42,141 nt of DNA from an uncultured Clostridia bacterium (GTDB lineage: Bacteria > Bacillota > Clostridia > TANB77 > CAG-508): contig CANQAH010000007.1 in the NCBI GenBank assembly GCA_947588885.1, positions 1 to 42,141 on the forward strand, given 5' to 3'. The translations under genes were made by a program, and so were the position numbers. Positions 18,690-30,319 of this stretch are shown piece by piece. Below the pieces are notes generated by a model. That model was given only the letters and a program-made list of their open reading frames with translations, searched no databases and was not told the origin of the DNA. Within the stretch, counting starts at the first letter, position 1. Every line of letters begins with the position of its first letter.

Positions 18690-18725
18690 TAAAGCCGTTA
18701 ATATTCTTTTTATTATTATTCACCT

Positions 18726-20477
18726 CTATATTATTTCTTTTTCATATTCTGAACAATTTACCTTCACTAAAATATGGTTATGATCTATAAACATCATGCA
18801 TTCTCCTTTTTTCAATGATCTTATTTCTATTTTTTCTTTTTCTGACAATGTTGTAAATTTTTCTAATACATTTATATTATCTTCTTCTAATGAAAAAAAT
18901 GTTTTTATACAAGAATTATTCAAAATGCTTTTTCCATATATTCCATTTTCTAGACTAAATAAATCTGATACATCTTGTGTTATTGCAACACTACTTCCTG
19001 AATATTTTCTTATAGTTTTAAAAATTTTATATATAAAATTTGCTACTTCTTTATTTGATGTTACACCAATTAATCTCCAAATTTCATCTAAGTATATAGC
19101 CTTTTTTATGTTTCTATCTTTTTTTATTTTGTCCCAAAATAACTCTGTAAATATATACATTCCATATTTTATGTTTTCTTCTCCAAGTTCGTATATATCA
19201 GCAATAATTAGTTTATTATCTATTTCTATATTAGTGTAATTATTTAAAAATTTTAGCGAACCTTTTACAAAAGGTATTAGTTGTGTTTTATATTTCTTTG
19301 TCTTTTTGTCTTCTTCTAAAACATTATAAAAGTCTTCTAAAACAGGCATTTCTGTTGTTTCTTTAAATATAGGTTTTATTTGTATTTTTCCTTTTTCTTT
19401 TTCCTTATATAACGTTTTATCATCAAAAGTTATATTTTTCCTTCTATATGTTTCTATTATTTTTTCTTCTACTATTGCTTTTTCCTCTTCATTCATTTCA
19501 CCAAAAATTAAGCCAAAAAATCCAAGTAATTTAGGAATTTTTGTTGCTAAGTAACCAGCATTTTCTTCATTTGATTCTTCTCTAATATCAAAAATATTTA
19601 TAAAAGTATTAGATGTAGGTCCTATTTTAAATATGGTTCCTTTTAAATTTTCACAAATTTTATCATATTCTCTTTCAGGGTCTATAACATATTGTTCTAT
19701 ACCAATTAACCAATTTCTTAATATTTGCAATTTAGTAAAAAACGATTTTCCTGCTCCACTTGCTCCAAATATACACATATTCCCATTTTTATATTTTTCT
19801 CTATTAAATTTATCAACAAAAATTAGTGAATTATTATAAATATTATTTCCAAAAAATATTCCTTCTTCATCGAATATTGATGAAGAAATAAATGGATATG
19901 TAGATATTAATCCACTTGTCAATATATTTCTTTTACTTGCATTTTTTATATCATAATTATTTTGCATAAATGGCATGCATGCAAAAAAGACTTGTTCTTG
20001 CCTAAAATTTGCTCTTCTTGTTTGTATTCCATTACTCTGTAATATACCTTCTACATTATTTAAAATTATTTCTAATTCTTTTGCATCTTCTGAATAAATG
20101 TTTATATAAATATAAAGTAAATATAAGTCTTCATTATTTATTTGCATTTCTTTTCTTATATATTTTGCATCATCATATGTATATTTAGCTATATCAATAT
20201 CTTGAACATTTTCTTTTGTATTTTTAATATCAACACCAACATTTCCTATATGATATGTTAAATCTCTTATTGTTTTATATTTGTCCTTTTTTTCATAAAA
20301 AATAGATATATTCATATTACTATTATTTGAAATTATATTTTTTAATATTATTTCTTTATATTCTCTATAATAGTCAACACAAATAAGTCCTGCATAATAA
20401 ATTCCATCTATTTCTATATATTTTGGGTTTGTTTCATTTATATATGCTGGTGATATATAATTTTTATCTTCTATCAC
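18726..20477 (-). CDS. virB4-like: VirB4/TraC-family T4SS ATPase
   Basis: MCIFGASGAGKSFFTKL (Walker A), QYVIDPEREYDKI, AIYLDEIWRLIG (Walker B), SSVAITQDVSDLF; GTG start with AGGAGG. Confidence 0.88.
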   Translation of the reverse strand: MIEDKNYISPAYINETNPKYIEIDGIYYAGLICVDYYREYKEIILKNIISNNSNMNISIFYEKKDKYKTIRDLTYHIGNVGVDIKNTKENVQDIDIAKYTYDDAKYIRKEMQINNEDLYLLYIYINIYSEDAKELEIILNNVEGILQSNGIQTRRANFRQEQVFFACMPFMQNNYDIKNASKRNILTSGLISTYPFISSSIFDEEGIFFGNNIYNNSLIFVDKFNREKYKNGNMCIFGASGAGKSFFTKLQILRNWLIGIEQYVIDPEREYDKICENLKGTIFKIGPTSNTFINIFDIREESNEENAGYLATKIPKLLGFFGLIFGEMNEEEKAIVEEKIIETYRRKNITFDDKTLYKEKEKGKIQIKPIFKETTEMPVLEDFYNVLEEDKKTKKYKTQLIPFVKGSLKFLNNYTNIEIDNKLIIADIYELGEENIKYGMYIFTELFWDKIKKDRNIKKAIYLDEIWRLIGVTSNKEVANFIYKIFKTIRKYSGSSVAITQDVSDLFSLENGIYGKSILNNSCIKTFFSLEEDNINVLEKFTTLSEKEKIEIRSLKKGECMMFIDHNHILVKVNCSEYEKEII

Positions 20478-20484
20478 AACCTCC

Positions 20485-21060
20485 TTAATTTTTTAAATTT
20501 TTTCTACAGTTAAAAAACGAATATAATATATCAATAATTTCTTTTTTCTCTAGTTCACATACGAAATTTCCGCATCTAGCTAGATTTTCTTTTATTTTGA
20601 AATACTTTTCATTTAAGTTTTCAAAAATAATTTTTTCTGATTTGTTTTGGGAATTTTTTTCTTGATAATCATCATCTTGATGAACAATGATAAAAAAATT
20701 TTTTGAAGATGATTTATTTTCTGAATTAATTTTTTTTATATATTCAATATAATTATCATAAATTATATTTTCTTTTGTCTCTTTTTTCTTTTTCTCTTGT
20801 TCTAGAATAAAAAAATGTTTAGATAAATTTTCTTTTTTACTTTGAATTAAAATTTGTAAATTAAAATTGCATGATTTTAAAAATATTTTATATGAATTTA
20901 AAATTGCTTCTTTTTCCAATTCTGACTTCAATTCATAATTAATTGGAATGACTTTAATAATTTTGATAAACTTTTCATTTTTTAACTGTATGATTCCTTT
21001 TTCTTTAATTTCTTTTATAGGAATTAAATTTTGTACACTATTTTCTTTAGTTTTTTTTAT
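20485..21060 (-). CDS. TraC-like / VirB4 N-terminal-domain-like protein with probable ATA start
   Basis: The ORF track starts at internal TTG 20931, but the frame is open to a TAA at 21066-21064. Extended protein (M)KKTKENSVQNLIPIKEIKEKGIIQLKNEKFIKIIKVIPINYELKSELEKEAILNSYKIFLKSCNFNLQILIQSKK resembles TraC-like proteins encoded before virB4. GGAGG lies 8 nt before ATA at 21060. Confidence 0.6.
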   Translation of the reverse strand: MKKTKENSVQNLIPIKEIKEKGIIQLKNEKFIKIIKVIPINYELKSELEKEAILNSYKIFLKSCNFNLQILIQSKKENLSKHFFILEQEKKKKETKENIIYDNYIEYIKKINSENKSSSKNFFIIVHQDDDYQEKNSQNKSEKIIFENLNEKYFKIKENLARCGNFVCELEKKEIIDILYSFFNCRKNLKN

Positions 21061-21083
21061 TTTTTATACCTCCTTTATTTTTT

Positions 21084-21112
21084 ATAATAGTCTCTATTCA
21101 TTGATTTGTCAA
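21084..21112 (-). promoter_or_regulatory. Promoter of the virB4 block
   Basis: Minus strand TTGACA - 17 nt - TATTAT immediately upstream of the AAAGGAGG RBS. Confidence 0.7.
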
Positions 21113-21239
21113 CGTTTTTCGTCTTTCATTTTTCGACAATTTTTTTTAAAATTTTTATGAATATTTATTTTCTTTTTGTTCATACTATTATTATAAAATT
21201 CATATTGGTTGAATTAAAAACATTTATAGTTCTTTTTAT

Positions 21240-21612
21240 AGGATTATATGTGTTTAAACTGTGATATATTTTAGCTTACTAGTGTAGGTTAAAATATGTT
21301 TAGATATGGATTGTAATATTTATTTTTTGAGCTATTTTGATATTGTATATGGTTTAAAAAATAGGTATTACAGTTTAGATTAAGAGTGTCTTAATATTTT
21401 TACTGGTTGTTATTAGTCTTCAATTTTAAGACGAATATGGCTGGAAAAAAGTGTTTTTGCATTCGAGTAAATGATTATTTTAGGTGGTATAGGGCTTATT
21501 TATATAGAAATATATATTAGGTTTGACTATTATCTAAATTAGTCTGAGCTGTAGATTAATATGGGTTTTATCGCTAAGAGGCTAGTCCTTTATTGGGCTA
21601 GCCTCTTATTTT
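21240..21612 (+). ncRNA. Candidate non-coding RNA or leader of unknown function
   Basis: ~370-nt ORF-poor intergenic tract ending in TAAGAGGCTAG-TCCTTTATTGGG-CTAGCCTCTTATTTTAT hairpin. Confidence 0.3.
21575..21612 (+). terminator. Strong hairpin, likely terminator
   Basis: 11-bp perfect stem TAAGAGGCTAG/CTAGCCTCTTA followed by TTTTAT. Confidence 0.5.
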
Positions 21613-21838
21613 ATAATAGGAAATTGCTCCGCATTTCCTATTATATAAAGGCTTTGCCCAAATTGCACACAAATTTTTTAATAAAAATTTGGCGCATAGA
21701 ACAAACACGCTGACTTTGCAATAAATTTATATAGTATGACATATAAAAATGTCCGCTTTTGTTCTCTTATAGGAAATTTCTCCGAATTTCCTATAAGAGA
21801 AAAGCTTCGCCCAAATTTATAAATTTATAAATTTTTCC
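21612..21838 (-). repeat. Dispersed multi-hairpin repeat (composite copy)
   Basis: TATAATAGGAAATTGCTCCGCATTTCCTATTATATAAAGGCTTTGCCC...GGCGCATAGAACAAACACGC, near-identical to 34420..34575 and inverted relative to 14021..14324; followed by a second hairpin TCTTATAGGAAATTTCTCCGAATTTCCTATAAGAG. Confidence 0.9.
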
Positions 21839-24863
<3,025 letters not shown>

Positions 24864-24864
24864 T

Positions 24865-25980
24865 TTATTCCTTCATTCTTATTGGCAAAATCATATATTT
24901 GTATTCATCATTTTCAACTGGACTTATAATACATGGTGAAATATTTGTACCAAATTCTATATAAATTTCATCATCATCTATTACTTTTAAAGCATCTAAG
25001 AAATATCTTGGATTAAATCCTGCCTCTAAATTTTTTCCTTCTGTTTCTACAATTATTTCTTCTTTTGCATCTCCTGTTTGGTTTGTACAAGAAATAACAA
25101 CTTTTCCTATTTCTATAGATATTTTTACTGGATATTTCTTTTCTTTTTCTATTGATGAAGATGAAATTAGAATTATTCTTTCAAAACAATTTTGTATATT
25201 ATTTTTATTTACTCTTATTCTTGTTTCCCAATTTGCTGGTATTGCATTATCATATTTTAAAAATTCACCTTCTAATAGTCTTGTAACTATTTTACAATTT
25301 TCCATTTCAAATAATGCTTGATTTTTTGATATTCCAATTTTTACTGTATCAAATGAATCTAAAAGAATTTTATTTATTTCATTTAATGTTTTTCCTGGAA
25401 TTACTGCATTAAAGCTTGTTGTGTCACTATTTAATACATTTGTCTTTAATGCTAATCTATATCCATCAACAGCAACAACATTTAACTTATTATCCTTTAC
25501 TTCAAATAAACATCCTGTAAAAATTGGTCTATTTTCTTCATTACTTACTGCAAATATTGTTTTTCTAATCATATTTTTTAATACATTTTGTTCTATTTCT
25601 ATTGAATTATCTACATTTATCTTTGGAAGTTCTGGGAATTCATCTGGATTCATAGTTGCTAATTTATATAAAGATCCTTCACATTCAATTTCTAATAAAT
25701 TATTTGAATTAATAGAAATTGTTATATCTGTTTCTGGTAATTTTCTTATTATTTCTGTAAACATTATTGCATTAACAACTGTATTTCCTTGTTCTTCTAC
25801 ATCACTTTCAATAATATATTCAATACCAATTTCTAAATCATATGTAGTTAATTTTATTTCTTTTTCATTTGTTTGAATAAGTATACCTTCTAAAACAGGC
25901 ATTGTTGTTTTAGATGCGACTCCATTTATTACGGAATTAATGCCTTTAAGAAGTTTTTCTTTTTCGCAAATAAATTTCAT
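24865..25980 (-). CDS. dnaN: DNA polymerase III sliding clamp (beta)
   Basis: MKFICEKEKLLKGINSVINGVASKTTMPVLEGILI, VAVDGYRLAL, terminal YKYMILPIRM. Confidence 0.98.
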   Translation of the reverse strand: MKFICEKEKLLKGINSVINGVASKTTMPVLEGILIQTNEKEIKLTTYDLEIGIEYIIESDVEEQGNTVVNAIMFTEIIRKLPETDITISINSNNLLEIECEGSLYKLATMNPDEFPELPKINVDNSIEIEQNVLKNMIRKTIFAVSNEENRPIFTGCLFEVKDNKLNVVAVDGYRLALKTNVLNSDTTSFNAVIPGKTLNEINKILLDSFDTVKIGISKNQALFEMENCKIVTRLLEGEFLKYDNAIPANWETRIRVNKNNIQNCFERIILISSSSIEKEKKYPVKISIEIGKVVISCTNQTGDAKEEIIVETEGKNLEAGFNPRYFLDALKVIDDDEIYIEFGTNISPCIISPVENDEYKYMILPIRMKE

Positions 25981-26312
25981 TTTTTTTTAAACTCCTTTTT
26001 TTATTAATTAAATAAATATATATAGTAGTATTAGTATTAGGTGTTGTGGATTGTGTGGAAAACTAATTCTTTATTGAAAATCCGTACAAAAAATGTTGTT
26101 TATAAACCTGTGTATAAAAAATAATTTTTTCCACATTATTAAATTTTGATTGTTAATAGTTTAGTAATTAACAATAAATAAACATGTTTTTAACAGTAAG
26201 CTGTTGATATCTAATCTCTCTCTTCCGTAAGAAGAGATGAATTTATTTTTTAGAAAAAATGTTCTATAAAACATTTTTTTATATTTTTTTTATTTTTTGT
26301 GGAATTATCAAT
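25981..26312. other. oriC: Replication origin (oriC), dnaA-dnaN intergenic region
   Basis: AT-rich tract (~26001-26022), six trinucleotides TAG TAG TAT TAG TAT TAG (26023-26040), DnaA-box-like TGTGGATTG (26045), TGTGGAAAA (26054), TGTGTATAA (26109), TTTTCCACA (26127). Confidence 0.88.
26252..26280 (-). terminator. Probable dnaA terminator
   Basis: AAAATGTT-CTATAA-AACATTTT hairpin with T-rich tail on minus strand. Confidence 0.5.
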
Positions 26313-27665
26313 TTATTTTTTATTTGTGATTATGTTTTTAACACTTTCCACAATTAATTTTGTATTTGTGTTTTCTTTTACTTCTTTTTCTATTTTTTTA
26401 AATGCATGCATTACTGTTGTATGATCTCTTCCTCCAAAATCATTACCTATTCTAGGAAAAGACATTTGTCCAACTGTTCTACATAAATACATTGCTATTT
26501 GTCTTGGATATGTTATATCATTTGATTTTTTTGATGAAACTAAATCACGCTTATCTATTTTAAAATAATTTGCAACAACGTCTTGAATATATTCTGCAGA
26601 AATAATATTTTCTTTTTGCAAAGTTACGTCATTTATAGCTTTTTCAACAATTTCTTGTGTTATTGGACTATGTGTTAATGATGTGTATGCTAAAATTTTA
26701 TTTAGAACACCTTCTAATTCTCTAATATTTGAATCTATTCTTGTTGCTATTAAAGATAAGTAATCGTCCTCTATTAATATTCCTTCTATTTGCGTTTTTT
26801 TCCTTAATATTGCTAATCTCATTTCAAAATCTGGCATTGATATGTCAGCAAGTAGTCCCCATTCAAATCTAGATTTTAATCTATCTTCAAGTAATGCTAT
26901 ATCACGTGGTGGTTTATCACTTGATAGAATAATTTGTTTTCCATTTTGATGAAGTGTATTAAATGTGTGGAAAAATTCTTCTTGTGCAGTATTTTTTCCA
27001 GCAAAAAATTGAATATCATCTATTAATAAAATATCAATATTTCTGTATTTATTCCTAAATAATTCGTTTTTATAGTTAGCATCTTTAATTGCATTAACTA
27101 ATTCATTAGTAAATGCTTCAGAAGTAACGTATAATACTTTTCTTGAACTATCTCTTTTCAATATTTCGTTTCCAATTGCTTGCATTAAGTGAGTTTTTCC
27201 TAATCCAACTCCACCATATATAAATAAAGGATTATACATTGATGAAGGTGCTTCTGCAACTGCAAGAGCTGCTGCATGAGCAAATCTATTATTATTTCCA
27301 ACAACAAAATTATCAAAAGTATATTTAGGATTTAATGATGTTTTACTATATTCTAATGTTGTTGTTAAATTGTCAAATGAATTTTCATAACCATCTTGAT
27401 TATTTAATGCGTTTGTGTCTGTTGAATCTATGATTTCTAATTGCCAAGATTTATTTGTTAAAAAATTAAAAGTATTTATTATGAGGTCATAATATCTAGA
27501 TTTGATAGCATCTGTTTGCATAGCATTTGTTGTTATTAATTCGATTTTATTGTCATAGATATTTCTAATTTCAAGATTTTTTATCCATGTTGTATATGAA
27601 ATGTTTGTCATTTCATTTTTTAAAAGTTCTTTTGCTTGATTTAAAAGCTCATTTTTATCTAACAA
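26313..27665 (-). CDS. dnaA: Chromosomal replication initiator DnaA
   Basis: NPLFIYGGVGLGKTHLMQAIGNE, LLIDDIQFFAGK, C-terminal GGRDHTTVMHAFKKI DnaA-box recognition signature. Confidence 0.99.
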   Translation of the reverse strand: MLDKNELLNQAKELLKNEMTNISYTTWIKNLEIRNIYDNKIELITTNAMQTDAIKSRYYDLIINTFNFLTNKSWQLEIIDSTDTNALNNQDGYENSFDNLTTTLEYSKTSLNPKYTFDNFVVGNNNRFAHAAALAVAEAPSSMYNPLFIYGGVGLGKTHLMQAIGNEILKRDSSRKVLYVTSEAFTNELVNAIKDANYKNELFRNKYRNIDILLIDDIQFFAGKNTAQEEFFHTFNTLHQNGKQIILSSDKPPRDIALLEDRLKSRFEWGLLADISMPDFEMRLAILRKKTQIEGILIEDDYLSLIATRIDSNIRELEGVLNKILAYTSLTHSPITQEIVEKAINDVTLQKENIISAEYIQDVVANYFKIDKRDLVSSKKSNDITYPRQIAMYLCRTVGQMSFPRIGNDFGGRDHTTVMHAFKKIEKEVKENTNTKLIVESVKNIITNKK

Positions 27666-27819
27666 TATTAAAACCTCCTTGTTACATTTTTGTTAAATTG
27701 CTCTACTTATTATTTGCGTAGTAACATAACCTATCTATCATATCATTTCATATAATATCAATTTATTTTTTAATAGTCAATAATAAAAATTCGAAAAATA
27801 TAAATAAAATAAGGAACTA

Positions 27820-27849
27820 TTGACTTTTTTTGCTTTTTTGTTGTATAAT
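27820..27849 (+). promoter_or_regulatory. rpmH promoter
   Basis: TTGACT - 18 nt - TATAAT. Confidence 0.7.
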
Positions 27850-27903
27850 TTAAATTACTTTTGAGTTAATAATAAAATTAATATATATTACGGGAGGTGC
27901 AGA

Positions 27904-28038
27904 ATGAAAAGAACTTATCAACCAAAAAAAAGACAACAACAAAAAGAGCATGGTTTTATGAAAAGAATGAAAACTAGAGCTGGAAGAAATGTTTTAAAAG
28001 CAAGAAGAGCAAAAGGAAGAAAAGTAATAAGTGCATAA
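27904..28038 (+). CDS. rpmH: 50S ribosomal protein L34 (not in ORF track, 44 aa)
   Basis: [55 protein letters not shown]. Confidence 0.99.
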   Translation: MKRTYQPKKRQQQKEHGFMKRMKTRAGRNVLKARRAKGRKVISA

Positions 28039-28041
28039 AAT

Positions 28042-28068
28042 AAAAAGGGGCGAAAACGCCCTTTTTTG
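28042..28068 (+). terminator. Terminator/attenuator between rpmH and rnpA
   Basis: AAAAAGGGGCG-AAAA-CGCCCTTTTTT. Confidence 0.85.
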
Positions 28069-28104
28069 TGCATAAGTATTATTTATTTTTGTTAGGAAAA
28101 AAAT

Positions 28105-28443
28105 ATGAAAAAAACAGAAATAATCAAGAAAAATTATGAATTTAAATATTTTTTTAAAAAAGGTACTTATATTTCTGGAAATTTTTTAGAAATATTTATT
28201 TTTCAAAATGAAAATATAAAGAATAGGCTAGGTATTGTTGTCAGTAAAAAAGTTGGAAAAAGTGTTATTAGAAATAAAATAAAAAGATATATAAGAGCTG
28301 TATACACAGAAATTGAAGAAAATGTTGAAAAACCAAGTAATATTTTAATTATTTGGAAGAAAAAAATACCAGGAGAAAAAGCAAATTATAAAGATATAAA
28401 ATGTGATTTAATAAATATTTTCAAAAAAGCGGGAATTATGTAA
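28105..28443 (+). CDS. rnpA: Ribonuclease P protein component
   Basis: [28 protein letters not shown] signature; between rpmH and yidD. Confidence 0.97.
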   Translation: MKKTEIIKKNYEFKYFFKKGTYISGNFLEIFIFQNENIKNRLGIVVSKKVGKSVIRNKIKRYIRAVYTEIEENVEKPSNILIIWKKKIPGEKANYKDIKCDLINIFKKAGIM

Positions 28444-28661
28444 TGAGAAAATTTTCGATATTAATTATAAGGGGATATAAAAAATTTATTTCACCAATTT
28501 TTAGCTATTTAGGAGTTCATTGTAAGTATGAACCAACATGTTCAACATATGCAATACAAGCTATCGAAAAATATGGTTTTTTAAAAGGATGTTTTTTAGG
28601 CATAAAAAGAATTTTAAGGTGTAATCCTTTTTCTAAAGGAGGATATGACCCATTAAGATAA
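28443..28661 (+). CDS. yidD: Membrane protein insertion efficiency factor
   Basis: [34 protein letters not shown]...[13 protein letters not shown]. Confidence 0.97.
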   Translation: MRKFSILIIRGYKKFISPIFSYLGVHCKYEPTCSTYAIQAIEKYGFLKGCFLGIKRILRCNPFSKGGYDPLR

Positions 28662-28671
28662 TGGAGGAAAT

Positions 28672-29538
28672 ATGGGTGCTATAATAAGTGCATTAGCAGG
28701 AATTTTTGGATATTTATTAAATTTTATTTATCACATTGTTAATAATTATGGATTAGCAATTATTCTTTTTACAATTGCTGTTCAAATAATATTATTACCA
28801 TTTTTTATAAAACAACAAAAAACGTTGATAAAGAATAATAGAATTCAAGAAAAACTAAAAGATTTGAGAGATAAATATAAAAATGACCAAGTTAGATTAG
28901 GACAAGAAACATTAGACTTATATAAAAATGAAAAGATGAGTCCTTTTAGTGGATGCTTAACATCAATTTTACAATTAATACTTTTTGTTTCTATTTTTTA
29001 TTTGGTTAGACAACCATTAACTTATATGGAAAGAATAAGTGCAGATCAAATTAATGAATATATGCAAAAATATGAAATAAATCAACAATCTGCTTATAAA
29101 GAAATAGATATTATTAGAGAAGCAAAGAAAAATAATGATGATTCAATAAATATACAAATGGATTTTTTAGGAATTGATTTAAGCAACATTCCATCAAGAA
29201 ATTGGGGAGATGTGACTGTTTATATTATACCTGGTTTGTATGTTATATCTTCAATTATTTCAATGAAAATTACAACAAATCAAGGAAAAAAGAAGAAAGA
29301 TAAAGTTATAGAAGTAGCAAATGAAGATGAAAAAGCTTTAACAAAGAAAGATGAAGATGATGATTTTGATTCAGTTGAGGCTATGAATAAACAAATGTCA
29401 ATAATGATGCCAATTATGGCTGTAATGGTTGCTTGTGTTGCTCCTTTGGGACTAGCTTTATATTGGTTAATAAATAATATTATAACTATGATACAAAGAA
29501 TTATTTTAAATAAAATTTTGATTAAAAATGAAGATTGA
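28672..29538 (+). CDS. yidC: YidC/Oxa1 membrane protein insertase
   Basis: YGLAIILFTIAVQIILLPFFIKQQKT, M.PFSGCLTSILQLILFVSIFYLVRQPL, C-terminal LALYWLINNIITMIQRIIL. Confidence 0.96.
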   Translation: MGAIISALAGIFGYLLNFIYHIVNNYGLAIILFTIAVQIILLPFFIKQQKTLIKNNRIQEKLKDLRDKYKNDQVRLGQETLDLYKNEKMSPFSGCLTSILQLILFVSIFYLVRQPLTYMERISADQINEYMQKYEINQQSAYKEIDIIREAKKNNDDSINIQMDFLGIDLSNIPSRNWGDVTVYIIPGLYVISSIISMKITTNQGKKKKDKVIEVANEDEKALTKKDEDDDFDSVEAMNKQMSIMMPIMAVMVACVAPLGLALYWLINNIITMIQRIILNKILIKNED

Positions 29539-29560
29539 TTTTTCAGAAAGGAAGAAAAAA

Positions 29561-30256
29561 ATGGCTAATATATATGAAGGAAGAACGACAAATGAAGCTA
29601 TTGAAAAAGGGTTAAAAGATTTAAAGGTATCTAAAAAACAAGTTGATATAAAAGTATTAGAGGAAGAGGACAAAAGAAGTTTTTTTAGTATATTAACACC
29701 TAGAGTAGTTAAGGTAGAAATGACAATTAAGGAAAATGTTCAAAATGAAGAAGTAAAAAAGAATGAAAAAAATAAAAAAATAAATATTTCTAATGAAACA
29801 GAAAAAAAGGCAGAGGAAAATTTAAAAAAATTTTTAGATGAATTTCTTAAAGAAATGCCATCAAAAGATTTAAAGTATACTATAAAAAATGAAAAAAATG
29901 ATCTTTTTGTTGATATAACAGGTGAGGACACCGGATATTTGATAGGGTATAGAGGAAATGTATTAAATGCATTACAAGCAATATTAAATAATATAGCTAA
30001 TAATGATATAAATGAAAGAGTACGTGTCTTATTAAATATTGGAGGATATAAAGAAAAAAGGGAAAAAGACTTGGAAGAACTTGCAGAAAAAATTGCAGGA
30101 ACGGTTATCAGAAAAAGAAAATCAATTACTCTTGAGCCTATGACTTCATACGAAAGAAAAATTATTCATTCAAAATTACAAGGAAATTCAAAGGTAGAGA
30201 CTCATAGTATTGGAGAAGAGCCAAATAGAAAAATAGTGGTTTCTTTAAAAAAATAG
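29561..30256 (+). CDS. jag: Jag/KhpB-type RNA-binding protein (Jag-N, KH, R3H)
   Basis: YEGRTTNEAIEKGLKDLKV, GEDTGYLIGYRGNVLNALQAI, C-terminal R3H-like PMTSYERKIIHSKLQ; ATG at 29561 has the better RBS than ORF start 29528. Confidence 0.93.
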   Translation: MANIYEGRTTNEAIEKGLKDLKVSKKQVDIKVLEEEDKRSFFSILTPRVVKVEMTIKENVQNEEVKKNEKNKKINISNETEKKAEENLKKFLDEFLKEMPSKDLKYTIKNEKNDLFVDITGEDTGYLIGYRGNVLNALQAILNNIANNDINERVRVLLNIGGYKEKREKDLEELAEKIAGTVIRKRKSITLEPMTSYERKIIHSKLQGNSKVETHSIGEEPNRKIVVSLKK

Positions 30257-30319
30257 TTTATTATATGGGGCGCTAATTATAGTTGCCCTTTTTTAAATTT
30301 TAAATATAAGGAGAAATAA

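Noticed and set aside
21160-21612. Assigning the intergenic tract to a known RNA (6S, RNase P, tmRNA)
   Set aside because: No recognisable conserved motifs of those RNAs; kept only as an unnamed candidate.
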